Origin: JACCXG01 sp963785755
Lineage (GTDB): Bacteria; Acidobacteriota; Vicinamibacteria; Vicinamibacterales; 2-12-FULL-66-21
DNA length: 64,000 nt
Direction of reading: 5' to 3'
Assembly (NCBI GenBank): GCA_963785755.1
Contig: CAWAXG010000075.1
Coordinates: forward strand, 806,001-870,000
Shown here one piece after another: positions 45,182 through 53,046 of this stretch (position 1 is its first letter; every line of letters begins with the position of its first letter). The notes beneath the pieces were generated by a model that did no database searches, was not told the DNA's origin, and was given only the letters and a program-made list of their open reading frames with translations. Position numbers and translations under genes: made by a program.

Positions 45182-45497
45182 CGTGCCACGTCCTACGTGC
45201 TGCGTGCTCACGTGCTTCTCGTGCGACGTCCTGCGTCCAACGTGCTACGTGCCACGTCCTACGTGCTGGGTGCCCACGTGCTTATCGTGCTACGTCGTGC
45301 GTGCTACGAAACGTGCAATGTGCTCATCTCCGTGCCACGTCCTACGTGCTGGGTGCCCACGTGCGTAGCACGTCGCATGTGAGCACGAAGAGCACGTCAG
45401 CACGTAGCACGTCGAACGTGAGCCACGTCGCACGTGGCACGTAGGACGCAGCACGAAGAGCACGTGAGCACGTAGCGCGTTGGACGTAGCACGGACG
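45182..45497. repeat. ACGTGCTACGTGC array with inverted right arm (largest)
   Basis: This 316-bp gap has no gene. From 45182 to about 45363 the words read ACGTGCT, ACGTCCTACGTGCT and CACGTGCTTCTCGTGC; from about 45364 to 45497 they read AGCACGT, GTAGGACGT and GCACGAAGAGCACGTGAG, the reverse complements. A 21-base-plus segment with tgccacgtcctacgtgctgg occurs twice within the left arm (about 45250 and 45334). The arms could form a hairpin of about 130-150 bp. The related arrays are at 59705, 61827 and 62516. Confidence 0.85.
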
Positions 45498-45498
45498 T

Positions 45499-46557
45499 CT
45501 ATACTCGAGGCACCGGCGTCCCCCCAGCCTCACTTGACTGATAACACGCCTCGACCAGCGCCATCGTCTTGATCGCGTCCTCCACCGGCGAGACGAGCGT
45601 CGTGTCTTCGCCGGCGACGAAGCGCTGCAGATTCGACATCGGCCCTTCGAACGCTTCCGTGAACCACGAGCCGCGGAGCGGCACCGGCTGCCAGCCGTCG
45701 TCCAGCGCGACTTCGAGCGTGTCGGGCGGTCCGGCCGGGTATTCCAGGTTGACGCCGAGCGACAGCAGCGCGGCGCCGGCCGTCCCCTCGAACTTCAGCA
45801 TCGACGTGCGGTGCGTCCCGTCGTACCGGTGCGTGTGATTGAGCGTCAGCGAGCAGCGCAGGCGGTTGCCGTAGTCGAGGATGATCGAGCTGCGGGTGTC
45901 GCTGAAGTCGGGATATTCCGGATGTGCCACTGCCCGGCAGTAGACGCCCGATGGCTCGCCCACCAGCATGCGGATCGTGTCGAGATAGTGAATCGAGTGG
46001 TACAGCAGCTCCAGCCGCGGCGCATTGCGAACGAACGCCCACGACTCCCATGGCTGTCGCACCTGCAGCCGCACCTCGATGTCGGCGACCTCCCCGAGCG
46101 TCCCCTGCCGGATCAGGTCCTGGACCGCGAGCACGTTCGGGCTGAAGCGAAGCTGGAAGTTGATCGCCGCGGTCAGCCTGCGGTCCTGGCAGGTCTTCAG
46201 GATCGCGCGCGCGGCATCGAGACTCTCACCCATCGGCTTCTGAATGAGGACGGGCGAGCCCTCGGGTAGACGGCGGAGCACGGACAGTACGTCGCCGCCT
46301 GGCACCGCCACGTCGAAGATGGCGTTCATGCGGCCCGCCGAGGAGGCGGCGTCCAGCGTGTCGAACACGCGCGGGATGTCGAATTCCGACGCAAGTTCAA
46401 CGGCCGCTTCGCGGCGGATGTCGAACAGGCCCGCGACCGGAAACCCGAGCCGTTTGTACGCCGGCAGGTGGGCCGTTCGAACGATCGCCCCCGCGCCCAC
46501 GATGACGATCGGCCGCGGATGCGTCGGAAGGTTCCACGCCTGCCTCAGGGAAGTCAT
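45499..46557 (-). CDS. Gfo/Idh/MocA family oxidoreductase
   Basis: A protein of 352 aa, cytosolic. Rossmann motif IVIVGAGAIVRTAHLPAYKR (residues 17-36), family lysine in VLIQKPMGESL (about 108) and His/Asp in LLYHSIHYLDTIRML (about 190). An Arg-rich strand follows in the C-domain (LEVALDDGWQPVPLRGSWF). Its place between the mutarotase and lactonase genes suggests it may oxidise the sugar (for example L-fucose or L-rhamnose) to the lactone; members of this family with such activity are known, but the assignment is inference. It is 6 bp after the mutarotase gene, so co-translation is likely. Confidence 0.85.
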   Translation of the reverse strand: MTSLRQAWNLPTHPRPIVIVGAGAIVRTAHLPAYKRLGFPVAGLFDIRREAAVELASEFDIPRVFDTLDAASSAGRMNAIFDVAVPGGDVLSVLRRLPEGSPVLIQKPMGESLDAARAILKTCQDRRLTAAINFQLRFSPNVLAVQDLIRQGTLGEVADIEVRLQVRQPWESWAFVRNAPRLELLYHSIHYLDTIRMLVGEPSGVYCRAVAHPEYPDFSDTRSSIILDYGNRLRCSLTLNHTHRYDGTHRTSMLKFEGTAGAALLSLGVNLEYPAGPPDTLEVALDDGWQPVPLRGSWFTEAFEGPMSNLQRFVAGEDTTLVSPVEDAIKTMALVEACYQSSEAGGTPVPRV

Positions 46558-46563
46558 CCGTGA

Positions 46564-46947
46564 TCAGGGCTGACGAACCGGATTGCCTGGCGGTGCAGCG
46601 GCGCCCGTGAACGCCGTGAGCTCGAACACCTGCTCCATCGCGGCCCACCACTCGCCCTCGCGAGCGCCCGGCGCAGGCTGCTGGAGTGATTTCATCAGCT
46701 GCTCCCACTCCGTCACTTTCGCGCCGGACGAAGCGTGACGTTCGAACACGCGAGCAAGGTCGAGTCCTTCCTCCAGGTCGAGAATCATGACGAGACGCCG
46801 ATCGAGGAGGTAGATATCCAAGCGCCGGACACCGGCATTCGTGAGGCTCGCCGCCACTTCCGGCCAGACCTGGGCATGATACTCCCGGTAGGACGCGACG
46901 ACGCCCGGGGCGTCGCGCAGTTCGAGGGTGAGCACGTGGCGATTCAT
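46564..46947 (-). CDS. L-rhamnose/L-fucose mutarotase (RhaM family)
   Basis: A protein of 127 aa of the dimeric alpha-beta barrel family that interconverts alpha and beta anomers. The characteristic region ASYREYHAQVWPEVAASLTN (about 18-37) carries the catalytic His of HxxVWPE, followed by AGVRRLDIYLLDRRLVMILD. The C-terminal part EWWAAMEQVFEL matches the usual end; about 15 further residues (TAFTGAAAPPGNPVRQP) are extra. A mutarotase next to lactonase and fuconate dehydratase genes fits 6-deoxy-sugar use. Confidence 0.88.
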   Translation of the reverse strand: MNRHVLTLELRDAPGVVASYREYHAQVWPEVAASLTNAGVRRLDIYLLDRRLVMILDLEEGLDLARVFERHASSGAKVTEWEQLMKSLQQPAPGAREGEWWAAMEQVFELTAFTGAAAPPGNPVRQP

Positions 46948-46989
46948 GTCCGATGTCGAATCCCGCGATCATACCGGACCGCGATTCAT

Positions 46990-48363
46990 CTATTTGAGGA
47001 CGGCGGGCTCCAGCCTCGGCGTCAGGAGATGGATGACGGCGAGCGCCGTCAGGTAGGCAAACGCCGCGATGAGGAATACCGGCACGTAGCTTCCGGTCGC
47101 CTCCAGGATTCGTCCCGTCACCCAGGCGATCATCATGCCTCCCACCGCGCCGGCCATCCCGCCGAGGCCGACGACCGAGCCCACCGCCTGACGCGGGAAT
47201 GTGTCCGACACCAGCGTGAACAGATTCGCCGACCACCCCTGGTGCGCCGCGGCGGCGAGGCTGATCAGGCCGACCGCGAACCACAGATCGCGCGCGCCCG
47301 ACGCGAACATCATCGGCACCACCGCCAGTGCGCAGATGAGCATCGCGGTTTTTCGTCCCGCGTTGACGCTCCATCCGCGCTTGATCAGGCGCGACGACAA
47401 CCAGCCGCCGCCGATGCTGCCGACGTCGGCGACGAGATAGATCACCACCAGCGGCGGCCCGACGAGGCGCAGATCGAGGCCGTGATTGCGATTGAGAAAG
47501 TCCGGGATCCAGAACAGGTACAACCACCACACCGGATCGGTCAGGAATTTTCCGGCCATGAACGCCCAGGCCTGCCGGTGTGCGAGAACACTCTTCCAGG
47601 ACACGTGCGCGGGCGGGTCGGGTGGATCGCTGCGGATGTGCGCAAGCTCCGCGGCATTCATGCGTGGGTGCTTGTCCGGATCGTGATACATCGGAATCCA
47701 GAACAGCAGCCAGAGGAACCCGATCGCGCCGGTGGCGATGAACGCCCAATACCATCCGTAGGTCAGCGTGATCCATGGCACGACGAGCGGCGTCACGAGC
47801 GCGCCGACGTTGGTGCCGGAATTGAACAGCCCGGTGGCAAACGCACGCTCGCGCTTCGGAAACCATTCCGCGACGACCTTGATGGCGGCCGGGAAATTCC
47901 CCGCTTCGCCAAGCCCCAGCAGCAGGCGCGCGAAGATGAAGCCCGCGACCGACGCCGAGTAGGTCAGCCCGAACATCGTCAGGAACGCCGCAACGCCGGG
48001 ACCGAACAGCGTCGCTTCGGCGTGCGCCATCGCGGCCAGGCTCCAGATCGTGATCGCCGCGACGAACCCGCGCTTGGTCCCGATCTTGTCGATGACCCGA
48101 CCGGCCAGGAGCAGACCGATCGCATACGCGAGCTGGAAGGCGAAGACGATCGCCGCGTAGTCGATTTCGCTCCAGCCGAATTCGCGCTGGAGCGTGGGCT
48201 TCAGGATGCCGATGACCTGCCGATCGATGTAGTTGATCGTCGCCGCGAAGAACAGCAGCGCGCAGATGACCCACCGCAGGTGGCCACCAGAGGCCGCCGC
48301 CGCGGCGACGTGCTGCTGGCCCGCGGGCCGTGGCGTGGATGTCTCGTGCATCGAGGCCGCCAT
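46990..48363 (-). CDS. MFS hexuronate/sugar-acid transporter (ExuT/ACS family)
   Basis: A protein of 457 aa with 12 predicted membrane segments. ACS-family features: LRWVICALLFFAATINYIDR (about 28), then QVIGILKPTLQREFGWSEID, VIDKIGTKRGF (about 92, the inter-helix motif), LLLGLGEAGNFPAAIKVVAE then WFPKRERAFATGLFNSGTNVG (about 150). It should import galacturonate, glucuronate or a related acid with protons. The start may be 48363 or 48351 (MHETSTPRPA). Operator site D lies directly upstream, and the altronate dehydratase gene ends 36 bp away. Confidence 0.9.
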   Translation of the reverse strand: MAASMHETSTPRPAGQQHVAAAAASGGHLRWVICALLFFAATINYIDRQVIGILKPTLQREFGWSEIDYAAIVFAFQLAYAIGLLLAGRVIDKIGTKRGFVAAITIWSLAAMAHAEATLFGPGVAAFLTMFGLTYSASVAGFIFARLLLGLGEAGNFPAAIKVVAEWFPKRERAFATGLFNSGTNVGALVTPLVVPWITLTYGWYWAFIATGAIGFLWLLFWIPMYHDPDKHPRMNAAELAHIRSDPPDPPAHVSWKSVLAHRQAWAFMAGKFLTDPVWWLYLFWIPDFLNRNHGLDLRLVGPPLVVIYLVADVGSIGGGWLSSRLIKRGWSVNAGRKTAMLICALAVVPMMFASGARDLWFAVGLISLAAAAHQGWSANLFTLVSDTFPRQAVGSVVGLGGMAGAVGGMMIAWVTGRILEATGSYVPVFLIAAFAYLTALAVIHLLTPRLEPAVLK

Positions 48364-48371
48364 CCTAATGG

Positions 48372-48385
48372 CTATAGCGGTAAAG
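48372..48385. promoter_or_regulatory. LacI-type operator, site D (before MFS transporter)
   Basis: CTATAGCGGTAAAG matches the shared half CGGTAAAG and central CG and is almost palindromic (CTATA and TAAAG). It sits 9 bases upstream of the transporter's first ATG, in a 35-bp gap, so it would control an internal promoter of the minus-strand series. Confidence 0.55.
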
Positions 48386-48398
48386 TCAACCGCGGGTG

Positions 48399-49574
48399 TC
48401 AGATCGTGGGATTGCGCCGGTGGATCGCGAACTCACGATGGCCGAGCGTCTCGGCCGCCGTCTCCTTGCCCGAGGCGACGGCAAAGACCTCGGCAAACAG
48501 TCGATCGGCGGCCTTGTCCAGGGTCTCGGACTCGTCCATGATGCCGCTCACATCGAGGTCGATGTTGTCGGCCATCTGCCTGGCTGTCCGGGCGTTGCCG
48601 GTGATCTTGATGACCGGTGCGATCGGGTTCCCGGTCGGCGTGCCGAGGCCTGTGGTGAACACGACGACCTGCGCGCCGCCGCCGACCATGCCGGTCACGG
48701 CCTCGACATCGAGGCCGGGGGTGTCCATCACCGTCAGCCCCTTCTTCCGGATCGGGGCGGCATAGTCCACGACCTCCGTGAGCGGCGCGCGCTCGCCGCC
48801 CTTGTGCGTCGCGCCGAGCGACTTCTCTTCGATCGTGGTCAGCCCGCCCCGGATGTTGCCGGGCGACGGCTGCGTGCCGCGAATGTCGAGCCCGAGGGCG
48901 CGCGCTTCCGTTTCGACCCGGGTGATGATCTGGATCAGATGATGCGCGGCCGCCGGGTTGGTGGCGCGAGCGGCGAGCAGGTGTTCCGCCCCCATGATCT
49001 CGGCGACCTCGCCGAGCACGGCGCTGCCTCCGAGATCGACCAGCCGATCGGTGACCCGGCCGAGGGCCGGGTTCGAGGCCAGGCCTGACGTGTAATCCGA
49101 TCCGCCGCACTTGACGCAGAGAATGAGCTCGGACGCATCGCACGCCACACGTTGCTCAGCGGCGAGTGTGTCAGCCAGGGCCCGAACGATCGCGCTTCCC
49201 TTCTCGGTCGTGCGAACCGTCCCGCCATCCGACTGGATGGCGATGATTTCCGCGCGCTTGCCGTGCCGCTTCGCCGTTTCCGAGAGCATCTGCGCCACGA
49301 CCTGTTCACAGCCGAGCGCGATGACGAGCACGGCGCCGACGTTGGGATGCGCGCAGTACGCGGCCAGCGTGTCGTGCGTCACCCGCATGTCCGGCCCCAG
49401 CTGCCCGCATCCGGCGAGGTGCGGCAGCGCCACGGCCACCGGCGCCGCCGCGGCTGCGACGCGCTCCGCGACGACGGCGGAACAGATCACCGTCGGCACG
49501 ACGAGCACGTGATTGCGCGTGCCGATGCCGCCATCCGTGCGCCGATACCCCAGGAAGCCAGGTCGCGTGGTCAT
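48399..49574 (-). CDS. uxaA: Altronate dehydratase large subunit (UxaA/GarD C-terminal family)
   Basis: A protein of 391 aa. With the SAF-domain subunit encoded just upstream it should dehydrate D-altronate (or galactarate-like acids) to 2-keto-3-deoxygluconate. Family features: GYRRTDGGIGTRNHVLVVPT (residues 9-28), ALPHLAGCGQLGPDM (about 50), LVIALGCEQV (about 85), ILCVKCGGSDYTSGLASNPA (about 150) and GGGAQVVVFTTGLGTPTGNP (about 300). Cysteines and the GTRN motif are conserved metal or substrate positions. It overlaps the small-subunit gene by ATGA. Sulfolactate lyase (SuyB) is homologous, but the sugar-acid context favours altronate dehydratase. Confidence 0.9.
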   Translation of the reverse strand: MTTRPGFLGYRRTDGGIGTRNHVLVVPTVICSAVVAERVAAAAAPVAVALPHLAGCGQLGPDMRVTHDTLAAYCAHPNVGAVLVIALGCEQVVAQMLSETAKRHGKRAEIIAIQSDGGTVRTTEKGSAIVRALADTLAAEQRVACDASELILCVKCGGSDYTSGLASNPALGRVTDRLVDLGGSAVLGEVAEIMGAEHLLAARATNPAAAHHLIQIITRVETEARALGLDIRGTQPSPGNIRGGLTTIEEKSLGATHKGGERAPLTEVVDYAAPIRKKGLTVMDTPGLDVEAVTGMVGGGAQVVVFTTGLGTPTGNPIAPVIKITGNARTARQMADNIDLDVSGIMDESETLDKAADRLFAEVFAVASGKETAAETLGHREFAIHRRNPTI

Positions 49575-49984
49575 GCGGATCCGTCCCTGGTGGTGGAGGG
49601 CGACGTGGACTGGCCCGCCAGTGTTGGCGGAACGCCGCCCGTGCCCGCGGGCCGTCCCGCGGGATCGTCCGGCGGTTCGGCAAGCCGTGGTTCGGAAGGA
49701 GCCGCCGGCCTCTCGAGATCGCCCCGGCCACGATTGCTCGCCACGTTGTGCGTGTGGACGTGCGCACCCGGCGGAATGTCCGCGGTGGCGATACCGATCG
49801 GGCTGCCGTACTTGATCACGGGCTGCCCCGCGGCAATCGGCCGCAACGCCACTTTGTGTCCGGAGCCGATCGTCTCGATCGTGGTGACGCTGCAGCCGGC
49901 GAGGTCGAGCTGCCGGCCAGCTTCGAGCGGCTCGAGCGCTGTCGCCACGTTGTCGCGCTCGCTGATGACCAGCGCCGCTTTCAT
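49571..49984 (-). CDS. Altronate dehydratase small subunit (SAF domain)
   Basis: A protein of 137 aa. The SAF domain runs from residue 1 to about 85 (MKAALVISERDNVATALEPL, TTIETIGSGHKVALRPIAAG, IKYGSPIGIATADIPPGAHV, HTHNVASNRG). The usual small subunit ends soon after HTHN. Here about 50 residues of Pro/Ala/Gly-rich sequence follow (PSEPRLAEPPDDPAGRPAGT), coded in high-GC DNA without structure motifs. Start and stop both overlap neighbours by ATGA, so SDR, small subunit and large subunit are translationally coupled. Confidence 0.88.
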   Translation of the reverse strand: MKAALVISERDNVATALEPLEAGRQLDLAGCSVTTIETIGSGHKVALRPIAAGQPVIKYGSPIGIATADIPPGAHVHTHNVASNRGRGDLERPAAPSEPRLAEPPDDPAGRPAGTGGVPPTLAGQSTSPSTTRDGSA

Positions 49985-50748
49985 TGATTCACCCCGCTCG
50001 CCAGGAATCCGCCGTCGACGGCCAGCACGTGACCGGTGACGAACGACGCCGCGTCGGAGGCGAGATAGATCGCCGCGCCCACGAGCTCGTCCACCTTGCC
50101 GAACCGCTTCATCGGCGTCCGCATCAACAGCTCCTGGCCCCGCGGCGAATCCAGCAGCGCCGAATTGAGCGCGGTGCGGAACACGCCGGGCGCGATGGCG
50201 TTGACCATGACGCCATGCGGCGCCCATTCGACCGCCAGCGCGCGCGTCAACCCCGCGACGGCCGCCTTGCTGGTCGTGTAGGCCGCGACCTCGAACATCC
50301 CGACAAAGGAGGTGAGCGAGGCGATCGCGATAATCCGGCCCGATCGCTTCGCGACCATCTCGCGTCCGAACACCTGACAGCTCCGCAGCATCCCCGTCAG
50401 GTTCGTGTCCATGATGCGGTGCCAATCCGCGTCGTCCATCTGCAGCGTGGGCACGCGCTTGGTCGTGCCTGCCGCATAGACCATCACGTCGAGGCGGCCG
50501 AAGGTCTCGAGACAGGCGTTTTTCACCTTCTCGAGCGCGGCCGAATCGGCCACGTCGGCCGCGATGCGCAGTGACTTCCGGCCGCGCTGCTCGATTTCGC
50601 CGGCGACTTCGCCGACGAGCGACTCGCGGCGGCCGGTCACCACCACATCGGCCCCGGCATCGGCCAGTCCCAGCGCAATAGCACGGCCAATTCCGCTCGT
50701 GCCTCCAACGACGACGGCCAGACGGCCGGAGAGATCGAAAAGGGTCAT
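49981..50748 (-). CDS. Short-chain dehydrogenase/reductase of the sugar-acid cluster
   Basis: A protein of 255 aa. Classical SDR: cofactor motif VVVGGTSGIGRAIALGLADA (residues 12-31), VMVYAAGTTKR (about 90), catalytic Ser in IIAIASLTSFVG (about 141), YxxxK in AAYTTSKAAVAGLTRAL (about 155) and PG in NAIAPGVFRTALNS (about 185). Being co-translated with altronate dehydratase, it may be the hexuronate-branch reductase (tagaturonate or fructuronate to altronate or mannonate) or a KduD-like 2-keto-3-deoxygluconate oxidoreductase. An L-fucose or 2-keto-3-deoxyfuconate dehydrogenase is also possible. The sequence alone does not decide. Confidence 0.85.
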   Translation of the reverse strand: MTLFDLSGRLAVVVGGTSGIGRAIALGLADAGADVVVTGRRESLVGEVAGEIEQRGRKSLRIAADVADSAALEKVKNACLETFGRLDVMVYAAGTTKRVPTLQMDDADWHRIMDTNLTGMLRSCQVFGREMVAKRSGRIIAIASLTSFVGMFEVAAYTTSKAAVAGLTRALAVEWAPHGVMVNAIAPGVFRTALNSALLDSPRGQELLMRTPMKRFGKVDELVGAAIYLASDAASFVTGHVLAVDGGFLASGVNQ

Positions 50749-50756
50749 TCGGGCGG

Positions 50757-50816
50757 ATTATATCGTTCTCAGTGCACCGAGCACCTTGACAGAGTAACCC
50801 TTTACGACGCTACTCT
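50757..50816. promoter_or_regulatory. Candidate divergent promoters between SDR and KDPG aldolase
   Basis: On the minus strand a perfect TATAAT occupies 50762-50757, only 8 bases before the SDR ATG. On the plus strand TTGACA (50786-50791) is followed by TACTCT at 50811-50816 (19 bp spacer), 5 bases before the ATG at 50822. If correct, both transcripts would start at or very near the start codon, that is leaderless or nearly so. Confidence 0.4.
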
Positions 50817-50821
50817 CAGCC

Positions 50822-51514
50822 ATGGGTGAACAGACAATGAAAGACCGCGCCACGCGTCAGACGGTCGCCGAAGTCGAACGCGCCGGCATCGTCGCGGTCA
50901 TCCGCATCAAGGAGCCTGAGAAGCTCCGCGCCGTGGTGGATGCGATTTCGGAGGGCGGCATCCGGGCGCTGGAGATCACGATGACCGTGCCGGGCGCGGT
51001 CGAGTTGATCCGCCAGCTCGCGCCGACGCTCCCATCGGGATTCATCTTCGGCGCCGGCACGGTCGTGGATGCCGAGACGGCGCATCGCGTGGTCGACGCC
51101 GGCGCCCAGTTCATCGTCAGTCCGGTCTTCCGCCGCGCCGTGATCGAGGCCTGTCAGGCCCGCAACGTCGCGTCGATGCCGGGGTGCTTCACGCCAACCG
51201 AAATCCTGGACGCCTGGGATGCCGGGGCCGACGTCGTCAAAGTGTTCCCCGCGACGACGCTTGGCCCGGGGTACCTGAAAGACATCCACGGACCGCTGCC
51301 GCACGTGAAGCTGATGCCGACCGGCGGCGTCACGCTGGACAATGCGGGAGACTGGATCCGCGCGGGTGCGGTCGCCGTCGGCGTCGGCACGTCGCTGCTC
51401 GACGCGAAGGCGATTGCGGCGAGCGACTTCAAACAGCTGCGGGCGAACGCGGAACGGATCGTGGCGAACGTGCGCGCCGCGCAACAGGCACTCGCGGCGG
51501 GCAGCAAGACATGA
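50822..51514 (+). CDS. eda: 2-keto-3-deoxy-6-phosphogluconate (KDPG) / 4-hydroxy-2-oxoglutarate aldolase
   Basis: A protein of 230 aa, class I aldolase. It splits KDPG to pyruvate and glyceraldehyde 3-phosphate. Motifs: AGIVAVIRIKEPEKL (about 20), Glu in IRALEITMTVPGAVEL (about 48), FGAGTVVDAETAHRVVDAGA (about 77), VSPVFRRAVIEACQARNV (about 100) and the Schiff-base lysine in DVVKVFPATTLGPGYLKDIH (about 139). The start may be 50822 or the ATG at 50837 (MKDRATRQTV). It precedes kdgK on the same strand with a repeat-filled gap of 283 bases, and together the two finish the KDG route fed by ManD and UxaA. Confidence 0.93.
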   Translation: MGEQTMKDRATRQTVAEVERAGIVAVIRIKEPEKLRAVVDAISEGGIRALEITMTVPGAVELIRQLAPTLPSGFIFGAGTVVDAETAHRVVDAGAQFIVSPVFRRAVIEACQARNVASMPGCFTPTEILDAWDAGADVVKVFPATTLGPGYLKDIHGPLPHVKLMPTGGVTLDNAGDWIRAGAVAVGVGTSLLDAKAIAASDFKQLRANAERIVANVRAAQQALAAGSKT

Positions 51515-51521
51515 AAAGGGT

Positions 51522-51770
51522 CAACTACCAACTTCCAACTCCCAACTCCCAACCGGAGCCGGTCGGAGCATCCGGGTGGAAGTCGCTCGCATCAGCTGGT
51601 TCCTGCGACTTCTACCCCGATTCGCCGAAGGACTCTGCTTGGGAGTTGGGAGTTGCCCGCCGCCGCTCGTCGGCTCGATCGCACCCGACGAGCTCTGGCG
51701 AGGCCTCGCCGTAGCGCGCGTCGATCCATGGCGCGCGGAGGCGGGGAGGAGCGGAGTTGACGAAGATGCG
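51522..51770. repeat. CCAACTCCC-family inverted element (copy 2) joined to a CTCGCCGTAG element
   Basis: The left arm 51522-51554 (caactaccaacttccaactc and on) pairs with 51639-51655 (ttgggagttgggagttg). Between them is a second inverted pair, ggaagtcgc / gcgacttc. From 51656 the words change to cgctcgtcggctcgatcgca and tctggcgaggcctcgccgta, the hairpin family of 31047 and 39210. No gene is present. Thus two word families lie side by side in one gap. Confidence 0.72.
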
Positions 51771-51797
51771 AGCTTGACGATGAAAGGCAGCGCGTAG

Positions 51798-52826
51798 ATG
51801 GCGAAGGTCGTGACATTCGGCGAGATCATGCTGCGGCTCAGCCCGCCGGGCTTCGAGCGGTTCCTGCAGACGCCGGCGTTCGTGGCGACGTTTGGCGGCG
51901 GCGAAGCGAACGTGGCGGTGTGCGTCGCGGGGTTCGGCCTCGACAGCGTCTACGTCACGGCGCTGCCGAAGCATGCGATTGGTGACGCCGTCATCCGGGC
52001 GCTCCGGACGGAAGGGGTCCGCACCGATCTGATCGTGCGCAGCGGCAGCCGGCTCGGGATCTATTACGCCGAAGCGGGCGCCAGCCAGCGCGCGTCGAAC
52101 GTCATCTACGATCGCGCCAACTCGTCGATCAGCGAGATGAAGCCGGATGCCGTGGACTGGGCCGCCGTGTTCAAGGGCGCGGACTGGTATCACGTCACCG
52201 GCATCACTCCGGCGCTCGGCGCGAATTCGGTCGAGTCCACGAAGCGATCGATCGCGGCGGCGAAGGCCGCCGGCGCCAAGGTGAGCGTGGACCTGAATTA
52301 CCGCAAGAAGCTCTGGACCGAGGCGCAGGCACAGCAGATCATGGGCCCCCTCATGCGCGACGTCGACGTCGTCATCGCCAACGAAGAGGATCTGCAGTCG
52401 GTGCTGGGCGTGCACGTGCCAGGCACGGACGTGACGGCCGGACAACTCAACATCGACGGCTTCCGGGAGGCGGCCGAGCGCGTCACGCGCGACTTCGGAC
52501 CGAAGATGGTGGCGATCACGCTGCGCGAGAGCGTCTCGGCCAGCGACAACGGCTGGAGCGCTGTCCTCTGGGATGCCACCACCGGCACGATGCACCGTAG
52601 CCAGCGCTACGACGTCCGCCTCGTCGACCGCATCGGCGGCGGCGACAGCTTTGCGGGCGGACTGATCTACGGCCTGGTCACCGGCCGCGGCCCGGAGGCG
52701 TCGCTGCGCTTCGCCGTCGCCGCCAGCGCGCTGAAGCAGACCATCCCCGGCGACTTCAACCGCGTAACGGTGGAGGAAGTCGATCGGCTGGAGGCCGGCG
52801 ACGCCTCGGGGCGCGTGCAGCGCTGA
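51798..52826 (+). CDS. kdgK: 2-keto-3-deoxygluconate kinase (PfkB family)
   Basis: A protein of 342 aa. It phosphorylates KDG to KDPG with ATP in the cytoplasm. PfkB/ribokinase features: VVTFGEIMLRLSPPGFERFL (residues 4-23), FGGGEANVAVCVAGFG (about 32), GSRLGIYYAEAGASQRASNV (about 82, typical of KdgK), VSVDLNYRKKLW (about 162), IANEEDLQSVLG (about 193) and the catalytic Asp in DRIGGGDSFAGGLIYGLVTG (about 282). The spacing after eda and shared pathway suggest a common transcript despite the repeat between them. Confidence 0.93.
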   Translation: MAKVVTFGEIMLRLSPPGFERFLQTPAFVATFGGGEANVAVCVAGFGLDSVYVTALPKHAIGDAVIRALRTEGVRTDLIVRSGSRLGIYYAEAGASQRASNVIYDRANSSISEMKPDAVDWAAVFKGADWYHVTGITPALGANSVESTKRSIAAAKAAGAKVSVDLNYRKKLWTEAQAQQIMGPLMRDVDVVIANEEDLQSVLGVHVPGTDVTAGQLNIDGFREAAERVTRDFGPKMVAITLRESVSASDNGWSAVLWDATTGTMHRSQRYDVRLVDRIGGGDSFAGGLIYGLVTGRGPEASLRFAVAASALKQTIPGDFNRVTVEEVDRLEAGDASGRVQR

Positions 52827-52837
52827 CGCGATCAGTC

Positions 52838-52857
52838 CTTCCGCCTGAAGGCGGAAG
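52838..52857. terminator. Perfect REP-like hairpin after kdgK
   Basis: CTTCCGCC-TGAA-GGCGGAAG forms a perfect 8-bp stem 12 bases after the kdgK stop. It is the reverse-complement loop version of 17924-17943. It probably ends the eda-kdgK transcript, although there is no U-tract. The rest of the gap to 53046 shows nothing recognisable. Confidence 0.6.
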
Positions 52858-53046
52858 ATCCAACCGCCCTGAATTCCCTCCGCCATCTTTCCGTATCTCC
52901 CCACCGGCCAATGCCGGCCTGAGGCTGTCAAAACTCACATAGGCACACGTCAGTCGCTTTGCATTACGTCGAACTGACAAATATGTCAGCGGCGGGCAAA
53001 CCGCGCGGTGTGAGGCACGCGCGCATCCATCTCGGTGGAGGGTGTC

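Noticed and set aside
46735..48765. A 676-residue plus-strand frame over the mutarotase and MFS genes.
   Set aside because: Antisense shadow of clearly identified genes, without any family feature.
50796..50809. A fifth LacI-type operator (CCCTTTACGACGC) before eda.
   Set aside because: The central CG is shifted by one base relative to the TAAAG half compared with the four good sites, so it does not fit the same motif.
51612..52931. A 439-residue minus-strand frame opposite kdgK.
   Set aside because: Antisense to an unambiguous PfkB kinase and partly through a repeat element; no family feature.
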